From: Rhizobiales bacterium 65-79
Lineage (GTDB): Bacteria; Pseudomonadota; Alphaproteobacteria; Rhizobiales; Rhizobiaceae
Assembly (NCBI GenBank): GCA_001896885.1
Contig: MKRJ01000011.1
Coordinates: 228,265-292,264 of the forward strand
Reading direction: 5' to 3'
Length of the DNA stretch: 64,000 bases
Shown: piece after piece, positions 37,169-46,673 of the stretch
Layout of the letters: each line of letters opens with the position of its first letter
Position numbering within the stretch: the first letter of the stretch is position 1
Translations under genes and position numbers: made by a program
Notes under the pieces: model-generated
What the model saw: only the letters and a program-made list of their open reading frames with translations
Told to the model about the DNA's origin: nothing
Databases searched by the model: none

Positions 37169-38127
37169 TATTCCCGCATCACCTTTTCCCAGGTGTGGGC
37201 GCAATAGCTGCAAAGATCGGGGTAGTTGGGGTTATATTCATGCACGGTGATGTCTGTGCTGCAGCGGCTGCATTCTCCACCTACGGTTTCCTTGCAGGCA
37301 AAGCAGACGCTGACCTCGCCATTCTCCACATAGGCCTCAGCACCGCATTCAGGGCAGGTAGCAACCGGCGAGGACTCTCCATCTTTCATGGCATAATAGG
37401 CGTCAATCCCATAGCTGGCTTCGACCACCATTTCAGCGAGTTGTTGCTGATCGAACTCCTCCCCGCATTGAAAGCACTTCCCAACGGCTGATTCTGAATC
37501 GTCATTTTCACGATCAGCTTGGCCAATCAGGGAAGATCCGCAGTTGCTGCAAGCCATGCGATCCAGTCGACTGACGTATCCTGGCCAATTCAGGCGTTCG
37601 ATGCTGGCGATACAGCTTTTCTGAACCTTGTTGAAGGCGTCAGTCTCCTCAAGGATTGTTTCCCAGACGTTTCTGAGAACGTCTTGCGGGTTCTCATCCA
37701 GGGTTTCAAAAAACTCGATCACCATCGGGAAGGATGATGCGATCGCCTCTTTCAGTGCCCCTACCGGCTCTTGTAGGTGGTAATGTTCAAGACTGTTGCG
37801 AAGACGCTGAAGCTTGCGAATATCGACCTCCGGCCAGGGCAGATCGAACTTCTTGAAACGGCCCTTCAATTGATCAAGGTCAATTGTCGTGAAACCAACG
37901 ACGTCATGGTCGACTCCGCCGTCGCCATCGGGAACTGGCTCAAACTTCGCGCCAATCACTTCCATGGGGTCAGCGTCGGGCGCGGCACGCACCAGACATT
38001 CCTTGCCCAGCAGGAGAAGCCCAGCATAATAGTTCCTAGCTGCGCTCAGCATGCGGGCGTCCGTGCCCTCCCGGAAATCCTCAATCCCGAGAGTGATCGA
38101 TGCTACCGCATTGTAGAAAATGTCCAT
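37168..38127 (-). CDS. HEPN-motif and zinc-ribbon protein
   Basis: Protein of 319 residues that I do not recognise as a named family. The N-terminal helical half (about 1-180) contains NYYAGLLLLGKECLVR, and RNSLEHYH near residue 112 has the R-x4-H spacing of HEPN ribonuclease active sites. The C-terminal half (about 190-315) carries at least four CxxC pairs (CSNCG, CFQCG, CPECG, CFACK, CSRC, CSYC), that is two or three zinc ribbons. The stop overlaps the start of the next gene (TAATG), so the two are coupled. Position beside a Gabija locus suggests an RNA-targeting defence or toxin function, which is inference. Confidence 0.75.
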   Translation of the reverse strand: MDIFYNAVASITLGIEDFREGTDARMLSAARNYYAGLLLLGKECLVRAAPDADPMEVIGAKFEPVPDGDGGVDHDVVGFTTIDLDQLKGRFKKFDLPWPEVDIRKLQRLRNSLEHYHLQEPVGALKEAIASSFPMVIEFFETLDENPQDVLRNVWETILEETDAFNKVQKSCIASIERLNWPGYVSRLDRMACSNCGSSLIGQADRENDDSESAVGKCFQCGEEFDQQQLAEMVVEASYGIDAYYAMKDGESSPVATCPECGAEAYVENGEVSVCFACKETVGGECSRCSTDITVHEYNPNYPDLCSYCAHTWEKVMRE

Positions 38128-38613
38128 TAGCGCCCCGATGCTTATTTATCGATTTCGCGTCGGCCCCTCTGCCTGGATCACCAATCCGGAAGCGGATTGA
38201 GTCCATTGCGGCGATGGTTTTCCATCGATGTCCTTTTTTAGATCGGAGGAACCGATGGCCTCAATAGCTGGTATGGGCTTTTCCAATCGAAGATGTTTGA
38301 TCAGGTCAGGGCAGCTTCCTCGAAGAGGACGCCTAAAACCCGCCAGTCCGTTCCCCCCTGGAGCCTGCCGTTCGGCTTCCGACCCCATTGCGGCCGTTCA
38401 GAGTGCTGCTGTCGCCACCCGAAACTTGACATTCATTCGGTTCCGCCAAACGTCAGAGCCCGGGCCGGTAACAGAATGGCGGCTTTCCGGTAACCTCGCC
38501 CAAGTAACGAACCTTCGCTCCGCTCTATAGACATAGCTCCAGTGACCACAGCTTGTACGAAAGCTGGTTTATCGCTCTCACTCTGAATGTTAGCCTTGTG
38601 GTCGGGGGATGCC
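38128..38613. other. Divergent intergenic region upstream of GajA
   Basis: About 485 bases between the leftward HEPN gene and the rightward Gabija operon, so both promoters should lie here. A GATCGGAGGAACCG-ATG sequence at about 38239-38255 looks like a ribosome site and start, but its frame (38228-38530) has no recognisable content. No hairpin or repeat was noticed. Confidence 0.4.
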
Positions 38614-40668
38614 ATGTACATCGCAGAGATTCGGATCGAGAATTTTCGCCTGTTTGGGGCGGGTGATCAGGCCTTCGTGCTTCCGCTGACGCAGGGACTT
38701 ACCGCACTGGTTGGCGAGAATGACGCCGGTAAAACCGCGGTCATCGATGCGCTCCGGTTGGTGCTCGGCACGCGCGACCAAGAGATACTGCGCCTCGATC
38801 CAATGGACTTCCATCAGCCGGCAGGCGCCGAACACGCCGAACAAATATGCATTCGGCTGACTTTTCACGGCCTGACCATCGCAGATCGCGGCGCTTTTGC
38901 CGAATTCCTCACCTATGACACGATCGCAGGCGCAACCGAGACCGCACTAATCGTGACCTGGGTGGCTAAGCGCAATGCCAAGGAAGGAAGCTCGCGCCGG
39001 GTGTTGCCGCCCGAATGGCGCACCGGTGCCAAGGGCGACGGGCCGCTGCTCGACCTAGGAGCACGATCGCTACTGACGGCAACCTATTTGCGACCATTGC
39101 GCGACGCCGAGCGGGCGATGAGTGCTGGGCGAGGATCGCGATTGTCGCAGATCCTCCAGCACACCAAAGAAATCCGCGACACTGGTACCCCGTTCAACAA
39201 GTTTGCCGATCCGCCGGACGACCCGAAGATGCTGAGCGTGCTGGGCTTGGGCGACTATGCCAGCCATTTGTTCGGCGAGAGCGAAGGCATCAAGCAGGCG
39301 CGTAAGCGGCTCAATGAGGACTATCTAAAGCCGCTCTCATTCGCCAATGACCTGTTGCATGCGCGAATTGGGGTGGCCGGCGCGCAGGAAGACAGCCTCA
39401 GATTGCGCCAACTGCTTGAGAAGCTCGAACTCGCACTGACCGCATCGTCCGATGCCGAGAGCACGCATACCCGCGGGCTTGGTTCTAACAACCTACTGTT
39501 TATGGCGTGCGAACTGCTGCTGCTCGCAGCCGAAAGTGACGGTTTCCCGCTCCTGCTCATCGAAGAGCCCGAGGCGCATCTCCACCCGCAGCGCCAATTG
39601 CGTTTGATGTCATTCTTGCAGAAACAGGCGGAAAAGAAGCGCGCCGACGGACAGCACATCCAGATCATCGTCACGACGCACAGCCCTAACCTCGCCTCGG
39701 ACCTACAACTCGGCAAGCTTGTGCTGATCGAGGGCGGGCGGGCATTCCCGCTGTGCGAAGGCAAGACTAAGCTTGGCGCGTCGGACTATCGTTTTCTCGA
39801 ACGCTTCCTCGATGTAACCAAAGCAAACCTGTTCTTCGCTCGGGCGGTACTAATCGTTGAAGGCGATGCCGAGAATATTCTGCTACCGGTGATTGCCAGA
39901 CTCCTCGGCCGCGACTTCCACCATCACGGTGTGTCCGTGGTGAATGTGGGGGGTGTCGGGCTCGGACGCTATGCGCGAGTATTCATGCGCGAGAATGAGG
40001 TGCAGGACGGCGTCATCAACATCCCCGTCGCTTGTATCACCGACATGGACGTGATGCCGGACAACGCGCCGTGGATTGTCGGAAAGCTTGAGGAAGGCCA
40101 GCCGATCCCGGTCCGCCCGCCGTCCAAGAGACAATGGCGGATTAAAGCCGATTTCCCAGACGATGAGCTTGAGCAACGGCGAGCCGAGCGAAAGGCCAAG
40201 GCGTCGGGCCAGAAGGTCGAGACGTTTGTGGCCGACGAGTGGACGCTCGAATATGACCTCGCCTTTCATGGACTTGGGAAGCATGTCTACCGCGCAGCCT
40301 CACTGGCGATCGCCGATGATAGGCTCAGCGCTGGCAGCATCACCCAAGCCGCAACTCTCGCCGCCGCCGACGCCGCCTATCAGGCGCTCGTCAATGCCGC
40401 TCACGATCAGGCGACGCTCGCCTCGCATGTCTATGCGCTGTTCGAGGCCGACGGCGCCTCAAAAGCAATGGGCGCGCAGTATCTCGCAGGGCTGCTTGAG
40501 GAGGAAATCGCTACCGGAACACTCGATGCTGAGAGTCTGCGCGTGATGCTTCCGGCCTATATCGTCGCCGCGATCGCGCATGTCACCGGGCCCTTCCCGC
40601 CGCCACCCGCAGAAGATGGGGCAGCCCAACCGGACCCGCCAGTAGCGGCTCCCAACCCAGCGGCCTGA
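38614..40668 (+). CDS. GajA-like OLD-family ATP-dependent endonuclease (Gabija system)
   Basis: Nuclease-ATPase of 684 residues. The N-terminal SMC/ABC-like ATPase starts MYIAEIRIENFRLFG, with Walker A GENDAGKT (residues 34-41) and, after a helical insert, the signature/Walker B region LLLIEEPEAHLHPQRQL (about 312-328) and VTTHSPNLASDL. The C-terminal TOPRIM nuclease shows the catalytic Glu in VLIVEGDAEN (about 411-420) and an acidic pair in CITDMDVM (about 475). With the UvrD-like gene three bases downstream this is the Gabija arrangement, in which GajA nicks DNA when nucleotide pools fall during phage infection. It is longer than the Bacillus prototype. ATG 38614 is the family start. Confidence 0.88.
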   Translation: MYIAEIRIENFRLFGAGDQAFVLPLTQGLTALVGENDAGKTAVIDALRLVLGTRDQEILRLDPMDFHQPAGAEHAEQICIRLTFHGLTIADRGAFAEFLTYDTIAGATETALIVTWVAKRNAKEGSSRRVLPPEWRTGAKGDGPLLDLGARSLLTATYLRPLRDAERAMSAGRGSRLSQILQHTKEIRDTGTPFNKFADPPDDPKMLSVLGLGDYASHLFGESEGIKQARKRLNEDYLKPLSFANDLLHARIGVAGAQEDSLRLRQLLEKLELALTASSDAESTHTRGLGSNNLLFMACELLLLAAESDGFPLLLIEEPEAHLHPQRQLRLMSFLQKQAEKKRADGQHIQIIVTTHSPNLASDLQLGKLVLIEGGRAFPLCEGKTKLGASDYRFLERFLDVTKANLFFARAVLIVEGDAENILLPVIARLLGRDFHHHGVSVVNVGGVGLGRYARVFMRENEVQDGVINIPVACITDMDVMPDNAPWIVGKLEEGQPIPVRPPSKRQWRIKADFPDDELEQRRAERKAKASGQKVETFVADEWTLEYDLAFHGLGKHVYRAASLAIADDRLSAGSITQAATLAAADAAYQALVNAAHDQATLASHVYALFEADGASKAMGAQYLAGLLEEEIATGTLDAESLRVMLPAYIVAAIAHVTGPFPPPPAEDGAAQPDPPVAAPNPAA

Positions 40669-40671
40669 GCG

Positions 40672-42669
40672 ATGCTCGACGATCTAATCCGTGAAGAGGA
40701 TGTCGCTTGGGCGGCAGCCCTGATGGGGCTGGGGCCAGATGGGTTCGCGCCAGTTGATGGCGATGACAGCCGGTTTCAGGCGATGCTCCGGCTTGATACG
40801 GTCGATTTCGAGGCATGCCCTGGCAGTGGCAAGACTACCTTGCTTGTCGCGAAGCTAGCGGTGCTGGCAATGCGATGGCCGCACCGGCAGCAAGGTATCT
40901 GCGTGCTGTCGCATACCAATGCCGCGCGCAATGAGATCGGCGCGAAGCTCAGCAATACAGCGGCGGGTATCGCGCTCACGCGCTACCCTCACTTTGTCGG
41001 CACGATTCACTCCTTTGTGAATGAGTATCTGGCGCTGCCCTGGCTCCGGTCGGAGGGTGTCGAGGTGCGCTGCGTCGATACGCAGATCGCTCTTGCAAAG
41101 CGCTGGGCTCTGCTGCCGGGTAATACGCGCTGGGCATTGCAACAGGCCAATCTGACAGAATCCTGCCTGATCTACACGCAGCCAGACTACGGCGGCGGCA
41201 GGACCGGCAACTTTGGCTCGCACACGCCGACATACCAGGCAATCGTAGCTGCTCGTCGTGCCTCCAGCGAACAGGGTTATTTCTGTTTCGACGAGATGTT
41301 CATCTGGGCGAACCAACTGCTCGACCAGCACTCCCAGACGATCCCCACGCTTCGTCGGCGCTTTCCTCTCGTTTTCATCGACGAAGCGCAGGACAACAGC
41401 GAAGCGCAATCGGCGCTGCTGCACCGCCTCTTCCGCGATGGCGACGCACCATCGCGTCGGCAGCGGTTCGGCGACTCTAATCAAGCCATCTATGCGAGTT
41501 CCAATCACAGCGGCGCCACGACGGATCTCTTTCCCAGCGAAGCGGTACATCCGATGCCACGCAGCTATCGCTTCGGTCAGGCTCTAGCGGATCATGTGAA
41601 GGGATTGGGCGTTGTGCCGCAGCCTCTGGTTGGCGCCGGGCCATCCAATCACCTTGGCACCGATCCCAAGGCGCCAGCGATCTTCCTGTTTGACGATGGG
41701 ACGGTGCAGGCGGTGCTCCCGCGCTACGGCCAACATCTTCTGGATAGCTTCAACGGAGCCGTACTCGAGAGCGGCGTATTCACCGCGGTTGCGGGGGTGC
41801 ACGAGCCTGGCGAGAACGATCGCATCCCGCGAGCGATGGGCCATTACGTGCCCAGCTACGACCCGACGTGCGCAAGGAAAGAATCTGCCCCGAGCAGCTT
41901 CGCGCAATATCTCGCGCGAGCACGATTTGAGACAGCGGGCAGCGGCAACACCGACAAGCTGGTTAATGCGACGGCGGCGGCGCTGCTCGCCGCGAGCGAG
42001 CTTGCCGGTGGCCGGCACGATCAAATCGCACGAAAATCACCGCATCGTCGGATCGTGGATGCGCTCGGCGACAGCGATGCGGGGGGCAGCTACCTCGCGC
42101 TGCAGGAGAACGTCCTGGCGCACCAGGGCGATATCACTTCTGCGATCTGGGCAGCGGAAGCACGGGCCCACATCGAGGCAGTTGTGCGGCAACTAAGCGG
42201 TGTCGCCGCGTTGGGGGGCGATGTCGTCACGTTCTTGTCAGCACCTCTGCCGCATGCCACCGTCGCAGGCGAAGCTGCTATCATCACCCGCACCGATAAC
42301 CTGTTCGCCTATCCCACCGACGCGCCGCAGGTGCGTATTCGTCTGGGCTCGATCCATTCGGTTAAGGGAGAGACGCATACGGCAACACTGGTGCTCGACA
42401 GTTTCTTTCACAATCACCACCTGAACGAACTCAAGCCGTGGTTGCTGGGGACGAAATCGGGCGGTTTTTCGACAAACCGCAGAGGCAAGCAAGTCTTCGA
42501 AGGTCCCCGCATCCTCGGGCGGCTTAAGCTCCACTATGTCGCAATGACCCGTCCGACCCACCTGCTGTGTCTTGCGATGCGTAAGGATGCATTCGGCGAA
42601 GGGGAACTCGACACGCTGGCGAGCCGCGGCTGGACGATTATCGACTGCTGCACTCCCGTCCAAACGTAG
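40672..42669 (+). CDS. GajB-like UvrD/PcrA-type helicase (Gabija system)
   Basis: Superfamily 1 helicase-like NTPase of 665 residues. Motif I is ACPGSGKTT (about residue 47), motif II FIDEAQDNSE (about 236), motif V-like SIHSVKGETHTATLVLD (about 560) and motif VI YVAMTRPTHLL (about 621). About 45 residues precede motif I. In characterised Gabija systems GajB senses DNA ends and activates GajA. The start lies three bases after the gajA stop, indicating coupled translation. It is larger than the Bacillus GajB, with extra sequence in the middle (about 330-480). Confidence 0.88.
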   Translation: MLDDLIREEDVAWAAALMGLGPDGFAPVDGDDSRFQAMLRLDTVDFEACPGSGKTTLLVAKLAVLAMRWPHRQQGICVLSHTNAARNEIGAKLSNTAAGIALTRYPHFVGTIHSFVNEYLALPWLRSEGVEVRCVDTQIALAKRWALLPGNTRWALQQANLTESCLIYTQPDYGGGRTGNFGSHTPTYQAIVAARRASSEQGYFCFDEMFIWANQLLDQHSQTIPTLRRRFPLVFIDEAQDNSEAQSALLHRLFRDGDAPSRRQRFGDSNQAIYASSNHSGATTDLFPSEAVHPMPRSYRFGQALADHVKGLGVVPQPLVGAGPSNHLGTDPKAPAIFLFDDGTVQAVLPRYGQHLLDSFNGAVLESGVFTAVAGVHEPGENDRIPRAMGHYVPSYDPTCARKESAPSSFAQYLARARFETAGSGNTDKLVNATAAALLAASELAGGRHDQIARKSPHRRIVDALGDSDAGGSYLALQENVLAHQGDITSAIWAAEARAHIEAVVRQLSGVAALGGDVVTFLSAPLPHATVAGEAAIITRTDNLFAYPTDAPQVRIRLGSIHSVKGETHTATLVLDSFFHNHHLNELKPWLLGTKSGGFSTNRRGKQVFEGPRILGRLKLHYVAMTRPTHLLCLAMRKDAFGEGELDTLASRGWTIIDCCTPVQT

Positions 42670-42692
42670 TAAGTTTGGCTTGGGAGGATACA

Positions 42693-43581
42693 GTGGCTGA
42701 CCAGCTTTTCGTAATAGGTAACGGCTTTGATTTGCATCACGGGATAACCTTCCCACTACAGCGACTTCGGGCGCTACGTTGATGGCATCGACCGGAAGGT
42801 CTCTGGGCTGATCCGAGACTATCTGTTCGTCGACAAGGATTTCTGGAATTGTTTCGAAGAACGCTTGGCAGCCTTCGACTCAGACCACGTCATTGACTAT
42901 GCTGAGAATTTTCTCGTTTCCTATGGCGCTGAGGACTGGAGCGATGCCGATCATCACAACTTCGAATATGAAATCGAGCAGATCGTGGATGGCCTCTCTC
43001 GAACACTGCGCAAACATTTCGCAAACTGGATAAGAGGTCTGGCGATTCCGCTGCTAGGTACCGTCCCATTGGTCAATTGCATCAATCGGCGTGCGAAGTT
43101 CCTGAACTTCAACTACACACCCACCCTGCAGGCGCTCTACGGCGTTCAACCACGCCAAGTCCTTCATATTCACGGCAGCGCGGTTGATCCTGATTCCTTG
43201 ATTGTGCTCGGGCATGGATGGGAAAGGCAGGCGAACGAACTACTGTCAAGGCAGGTGGATGAAGACACCGACACCCGCGTTGCTGGAGGCTACCGTCTCA
43301 TCGACGATTACTTCGACGACACCTTCAAACCAACCGAAACAATTCTTGCCCAAAACCAAGCTTTCTTCGATGGGCTTGCGGACGTGACCGACGTCTTTAT
43401 CTTGGGTCACGCGCTCGCCGATGTTGATGCCCTTTATATCGCTGAGATTGTGAACAAAGTGCCTGTGACGACACGGTGGACGATAAGCTGGCACAAGACG
43501 CCAGAGACCGAGCGAAATCGCTTTTCCGGCTATGACCTGAACGCGGAGCTAGTCCGCTTTGCGCCATTGTCGACCTTATAG
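42693..43581 (+). pseudogene. AbiH-like abortive infection gene with +1 frameshift
   Basis: GTG 42693 follows GGGAGG and starts VADQLFVIGNGFDLHHGI, the N-terminal signature of AbiH proteins. An extra A at 42746/42747 shifts the frame. Without it the text reads GI-PS-HYSDFGRYV and continues unbroken to 43581, giving 295 residues with FNYTPTLQALYG, VLHIHGS and LIVLGHGW, then FILGHALADVDALYI near the end. The 889-base span has one base too many. Early stop in the current frame falls at about residue 30. AbiH blocks phage growth in lactococci by an unknown mechanism. The gene follows gajB by 23 bases and may be part of that operon. Confidence 0.82.
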
Positions 43582-43753
43582 GGTCCAACCCGCGTCAACG
43601 CTAGCGTCGATGTCTGCGATATTCGATCAGCGTTTTCCAAGGTAAATCGATGCTGAGGTTCTAGAGCACGGAGCCTTGGCAACAAAGCGAACCTACGGCG
43701 TGCTATTCCTAGCACTATACATGAATCGACACTGAAAATTGTCGGGCGCGAGC

Positions 43754-45667
43754 ATGGAAGACCACAGAGAGGCAAGGAAGACATACGGCTCCGATCGTGC
43801 TCAGCTAGCGTATGGGCTGAGGCCAGACGGCACGCTAGCGCACATTACCGAGGTTCAGCGCGGCCTTGCCTGCGGTTGCATTTGCCCGGCTTGTGACGGC
43901 AAGCTAGTCGCTCGCACGAAGGACGATCACCAAGTTCCGCACTTCGCCCACAACAGCGGAGAAGCCTGCGGCGGCGGTCCTGAAACGGTCCTGCATCTGC
44001 TTGCCAAAGAGGCGTTTCGGGCTAATCCGAAAATGCTTCTACCGGAGCGCCCCGCGCTCGATGAGCGCAAAGTCGTGACGAAGCCTGGCCAAGAGGTCGA
44101 AACCGAATTCCTCCGGCTCGAATACACCGACCCGAAGAAGATAATCCCCGACCTGTATGTTCGTGCGTTGGGCTACGATCTCTTCGTTGAGATTGCGGTG
44201 ACACATTTCAGCGACGAAGCAAAGATTCAGCTTCTTCGCGAACACCGCATCCCGGCCGTTGAGGTTGACCTGTCGCGGCTTCCGCGTGACTCGACGCGAG
44301 AAGCAATCGCGGATGCGGTGCTGCGAACAGCGCCGCGCCATTGGCTATATCATCCCGGTATCGACGCCGCGGAAGCCAAGCGCCGGGCCGATGAACAGAA
44401 ATGGCAGGCTGAGATAGAGAAGCGGCAGGCGAACGCCCAAGCGCGGCATGCTAGGCGCGTCAACGAACTGGTTCATGCCTATCGCACTGCGCCGTCCCAT
44501 ACCATGATGGATGAAGCGCCGCGTCTTGCCGAGCTTCAAACCGTTGGACTCGGCGAACATGTCGGCATCACGGTTGCGGGCGTCGGCTGTTTCGCGGTGC
44601 CGCCTGCGGTCTGGCAGACGCGTATTCTGACTGAGGTCTTTCACGACCGATGTCTCGGCAACGGCGTCTGCAAAGCTGTCCCAATCACGCAACATCTGGA
44701 AAAGGCTGGCGTCATACGGTCACCATTTCATCGTGTGTCGGGCGCGGTGGCGAACGATGCCGCTACCGTCGAGCCGAACTTTGCACCGCCGTGGAAGGCT
44801 GTAGACGCCTATTTGAAACACCTCGCCGGTGCCGGGGTGCTGGTCTCGCACGGTTACGGCATGGCGCTCGCGTCAAAGTTTGCCGAGCCTTGGAAGGCTC
44901 GCACCCTGGCGGAAAAGCGAAGGACCGATGTCATGCAAGCCGCTGTGCAGACGGTCGATTGGATATTAGCGCAACTTCCCGGCGATGAGCGTGGAACCAT
45001 GACTGGGGATTCATGGTTGAATACTATTCACGCCGAATCCGGCATGACATATCGGGCTGCGCTTCAAGCAGACCTCGAAGTTCCAAAGATCGCAGGCGAA
45101 ATCGACGCTATAGTAGACATGCTGGAGAAGCGCGGGCCGCTACCACAAGGCGCCGTTGGTTTGCCGATTGGAGCAGCTATCGAGCGGCGTAAGGCGCAGA
45201 TGGCAAAGCAGGCCGACGAACTTCGGGCAAAGCGGATGGAGGAAGCGAAACGTCTTCGCCTATCCCGGCACGACCGGCTTTGCGTGGACGCTGAGAAAGA
45301 ACTGAGTGGTCCCGATCTTGGAAATTTCCTGAACACGAAGCGCGACGACCTGAGCGGAATGACACCATTGGAGTCAGCGCAGGACAGCGAGACCGGCTTG
45401 AATCGGGCGCGCAACGTGCTGTTCGATTTGGTAAGGCAGCGGGCGCGCGAAGCGGAGGCCGATGCCGAGCGCAAGCGATATCAAGAGAAGATCACCGCCG
45501 ACGCCAAGCGGTCTTTGCCGCCTGAACATGCTGATACCTTTCTGAATGGCCGGGATGACGATCTTGGGCGGACCACACCGCTCCTGTTCGCAAAGGACGA
45601 CAGCACCTATCGCAAGGCGCTCAAAAAGCTGTCCGAATGGCAACGCGAGTTCGGGCAACCCTTCTAG
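43754..45667 (+). CDS. CoiA-like competence/nuclease family protein
   Basis: Protein of about 637 residues from ATG 43754 (an in-frame start at 43739 is possible). The N-terminal part has the CoiA features: zinc knuckle CICPACDGKLVARTKDD, VPHFAHNSG and HLLAKEAF (about residues 40-90). A PD-(D/E)XK-type core follows in PDLYVRALGYDLFVEIAVTH (about 135-155) with a later Lys in DEAKIQLL. A long charged region (about 205-240 and 480-600) rich in Arg, Lys, Glu and Ala suggests coiled coils. CoiA proteins are linked to DNA processing during uptake. In islands such proteins may cut foreign DNA, but the role here is inferred only from context. Confidence 0.75.
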   Translation: MEDHREARKTYGSDRAQLAYGLRPDGTLAHITEVQRGLACGCICPACDGKLVARTKDDHQVPHFAHNSGEACGGGPETVLHLLAKEAFRANPKMLLPERPALDERKVVTKPGQEVETEFLRLEYTDPKKIIPDLYVRALGYDLFVEIAVTHFSDEAKIQLLREHRIPAVEVDLSRLPRDSTREAIADAVLRTAPRHWLYHPGIDAAEAKRRADEQKWQAEIEKRQANAQARHARRVNELVHAYRTAPSHTMMDEAPRLAELQTVGLGEHVGITVAGVGCFAVPPAVWQTRILTEVFHDRCLGNGVCKAVPITQHLEKAGVIRSPFHRVSGAVANDAATVEPNFAPPWKAVDAYLKHLAGAGVLVSHGYGMALASKFAEPWKARTLAEKRRTDVMQAAVQTVDWILAQLPGDERGTMTGDSWLNTIHAESGMTYRAALQADLEVPKIAGEIDAIVDMLEKRGPLPQGAVGLPIGAAIERRKAQMAKQADELRAKRMEEAKRLRLSRHDRLCVDAEKELSGPDLGNFLNTKRDDLSGMTPLESAQDSETGLNRARNVLFDLVRQRAREAEADAERKRYQEKITADAKRSLPPEHADTFLNGRDDDLGRTTPLLFAKDDSTYRKALKKLSEWQREFGQPF

Positions 45668-45805
45668 AAAGACCTATTATTCATGGATGAGGACGCGTTG
45701 CCGCGAAACTCGTTGAGGCGGTGAAAGGCCGCTTTTCCAACTCCGCCGCCGAAACCTACCATTCTGCTTCCCACCCCAGGTGCACGTCAGGCACGCCGGC
45801 CCTTA

Positions 45806-45844
45806 CATAAAAAGCGGCCATCCGCGCTACAGCGGATGTCCGCT
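45806..45844 (-). terminator. Rho-independent terminator of the tyrosine recombinase
   Basis: On the minus strand AGCGGACATCCGC pairs with GCGGATGGCCGCT (one mismatch) around a 6-base loop and is followed by TTTTTATG. It begins 6 bases after the recombinase stop codon, so it clearly ends that transcript. Confidence 0.85.
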
Positions 45845-45849
45845 CAACG

Positions 45850-46479
45850 TCAGATTTCGGTTCTCTCTGCCAGGAGCAGCGCGTCTTCCACGTCGACACC
45901 AAGATATCGGACCGTGTTCTCGATCTTTGAGTGACCAAGCAGGATCTGGATAGCACGGATGTTACCTGTCGCTTTGTAGATCATCGACACCTTCGTGCGA
46001 CGGAGCGAATGTGTGCCGTACTCCTCCGGACGCAAGCCGATCGCGATCACCCACTCGTCGACCAAGCGCGCGTACTGCCTCGTGCTCATGTGGTAGGTAT
46101 GATCGATTCGGCTCGGAAAGGCATAATCCTCGACGGAGCCGCCGCGCCGCTCAAGCCAAGCCAGCAGGCTCGCTCGCACGTCACTGGTGATCTCGAACTG
46201 GACGGGCCTTCCTGTCTTTTGCTGGATGACAATCGCTCGTGTCCTGATCTCCGGACCGGCTACCAGATCGCGAATCCTGATCTTGACTAGGTCGCAGCCT
46301 CGAAGCTTGCTGTCGATAGCCAGATCGAACAGAGCGCGATCTCGGATGCGCCGCTCGCGATCAAGGTAGAAGCGAACGGCCCAGATTTGCTTTTGCGTGA
46401 GCGGGCGCTTCGTCCTTACCTGCTTGCCTGCGTTCCAAGCTGCACGCCTGCCAGCATCATCGTATTGAGAGTGACCCAT
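45850..46479 (-). CDS. Tyrosine recombinase, catalytic domain only
   Basis: Site-specific recombinase of 209 residues that lacks the usual N-terminal SAM-like core-binding domain. Catalytic residues are visible in order: Arg in DSKLRGCDLVKIRI (about residue 60), Lys in QQKTGRPVQFEI (about 87), the HxxR in THSLRRTKVSMIY (about 160), His in LLGHSKIENTVRY (about 182) and the Tyr of TVRYLGVD (about 192). ATG 46479 gives the family-like start MGHSQYDDAGRRAAW. Such short integrases are frequent in rhizobial islands and plasmids. Whether it acts on this island is not known. It has its own terminator immediately downstream. Confidence 0.88.
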   Translation of the reverse strand: MGHSQYDDAGRRAAWNAGKQVRTKRPLTQKQIWAVRFYLDRERRIRDRALFDLAIDSKLRGCDLVKIRIRDLVAGPEIRTRAIVIQQKTGRPVQFEITSDVRASLLAWLERRGGSVEDYAFPSRIDHTYHMSTRQYARLVDEWVIAIGLRPEEYGTHSLRRTKVSMIYKATGNIRAIQILLGHSKIENTVRYLGVDVEDALLLAERTEI

Positions 46480-46673
46480 ATGACTTCTCCTCGGCCTTGA
46501 TTGGCCAAGAGGATAAACGGAGCTGCCAGCATCACGGCTTAGGAGCCGCAAGTGGACTGTCGGCTAACCGCGTCGGCGATGCTGCTAGAGCGGCAGTTCC
46601 CGCCAATCCGCTTCGTCAAAGATGATCAGCTCGTTCATGGCTTAACTTCCGCGCGTGATGCGGGCTCTGAAGC

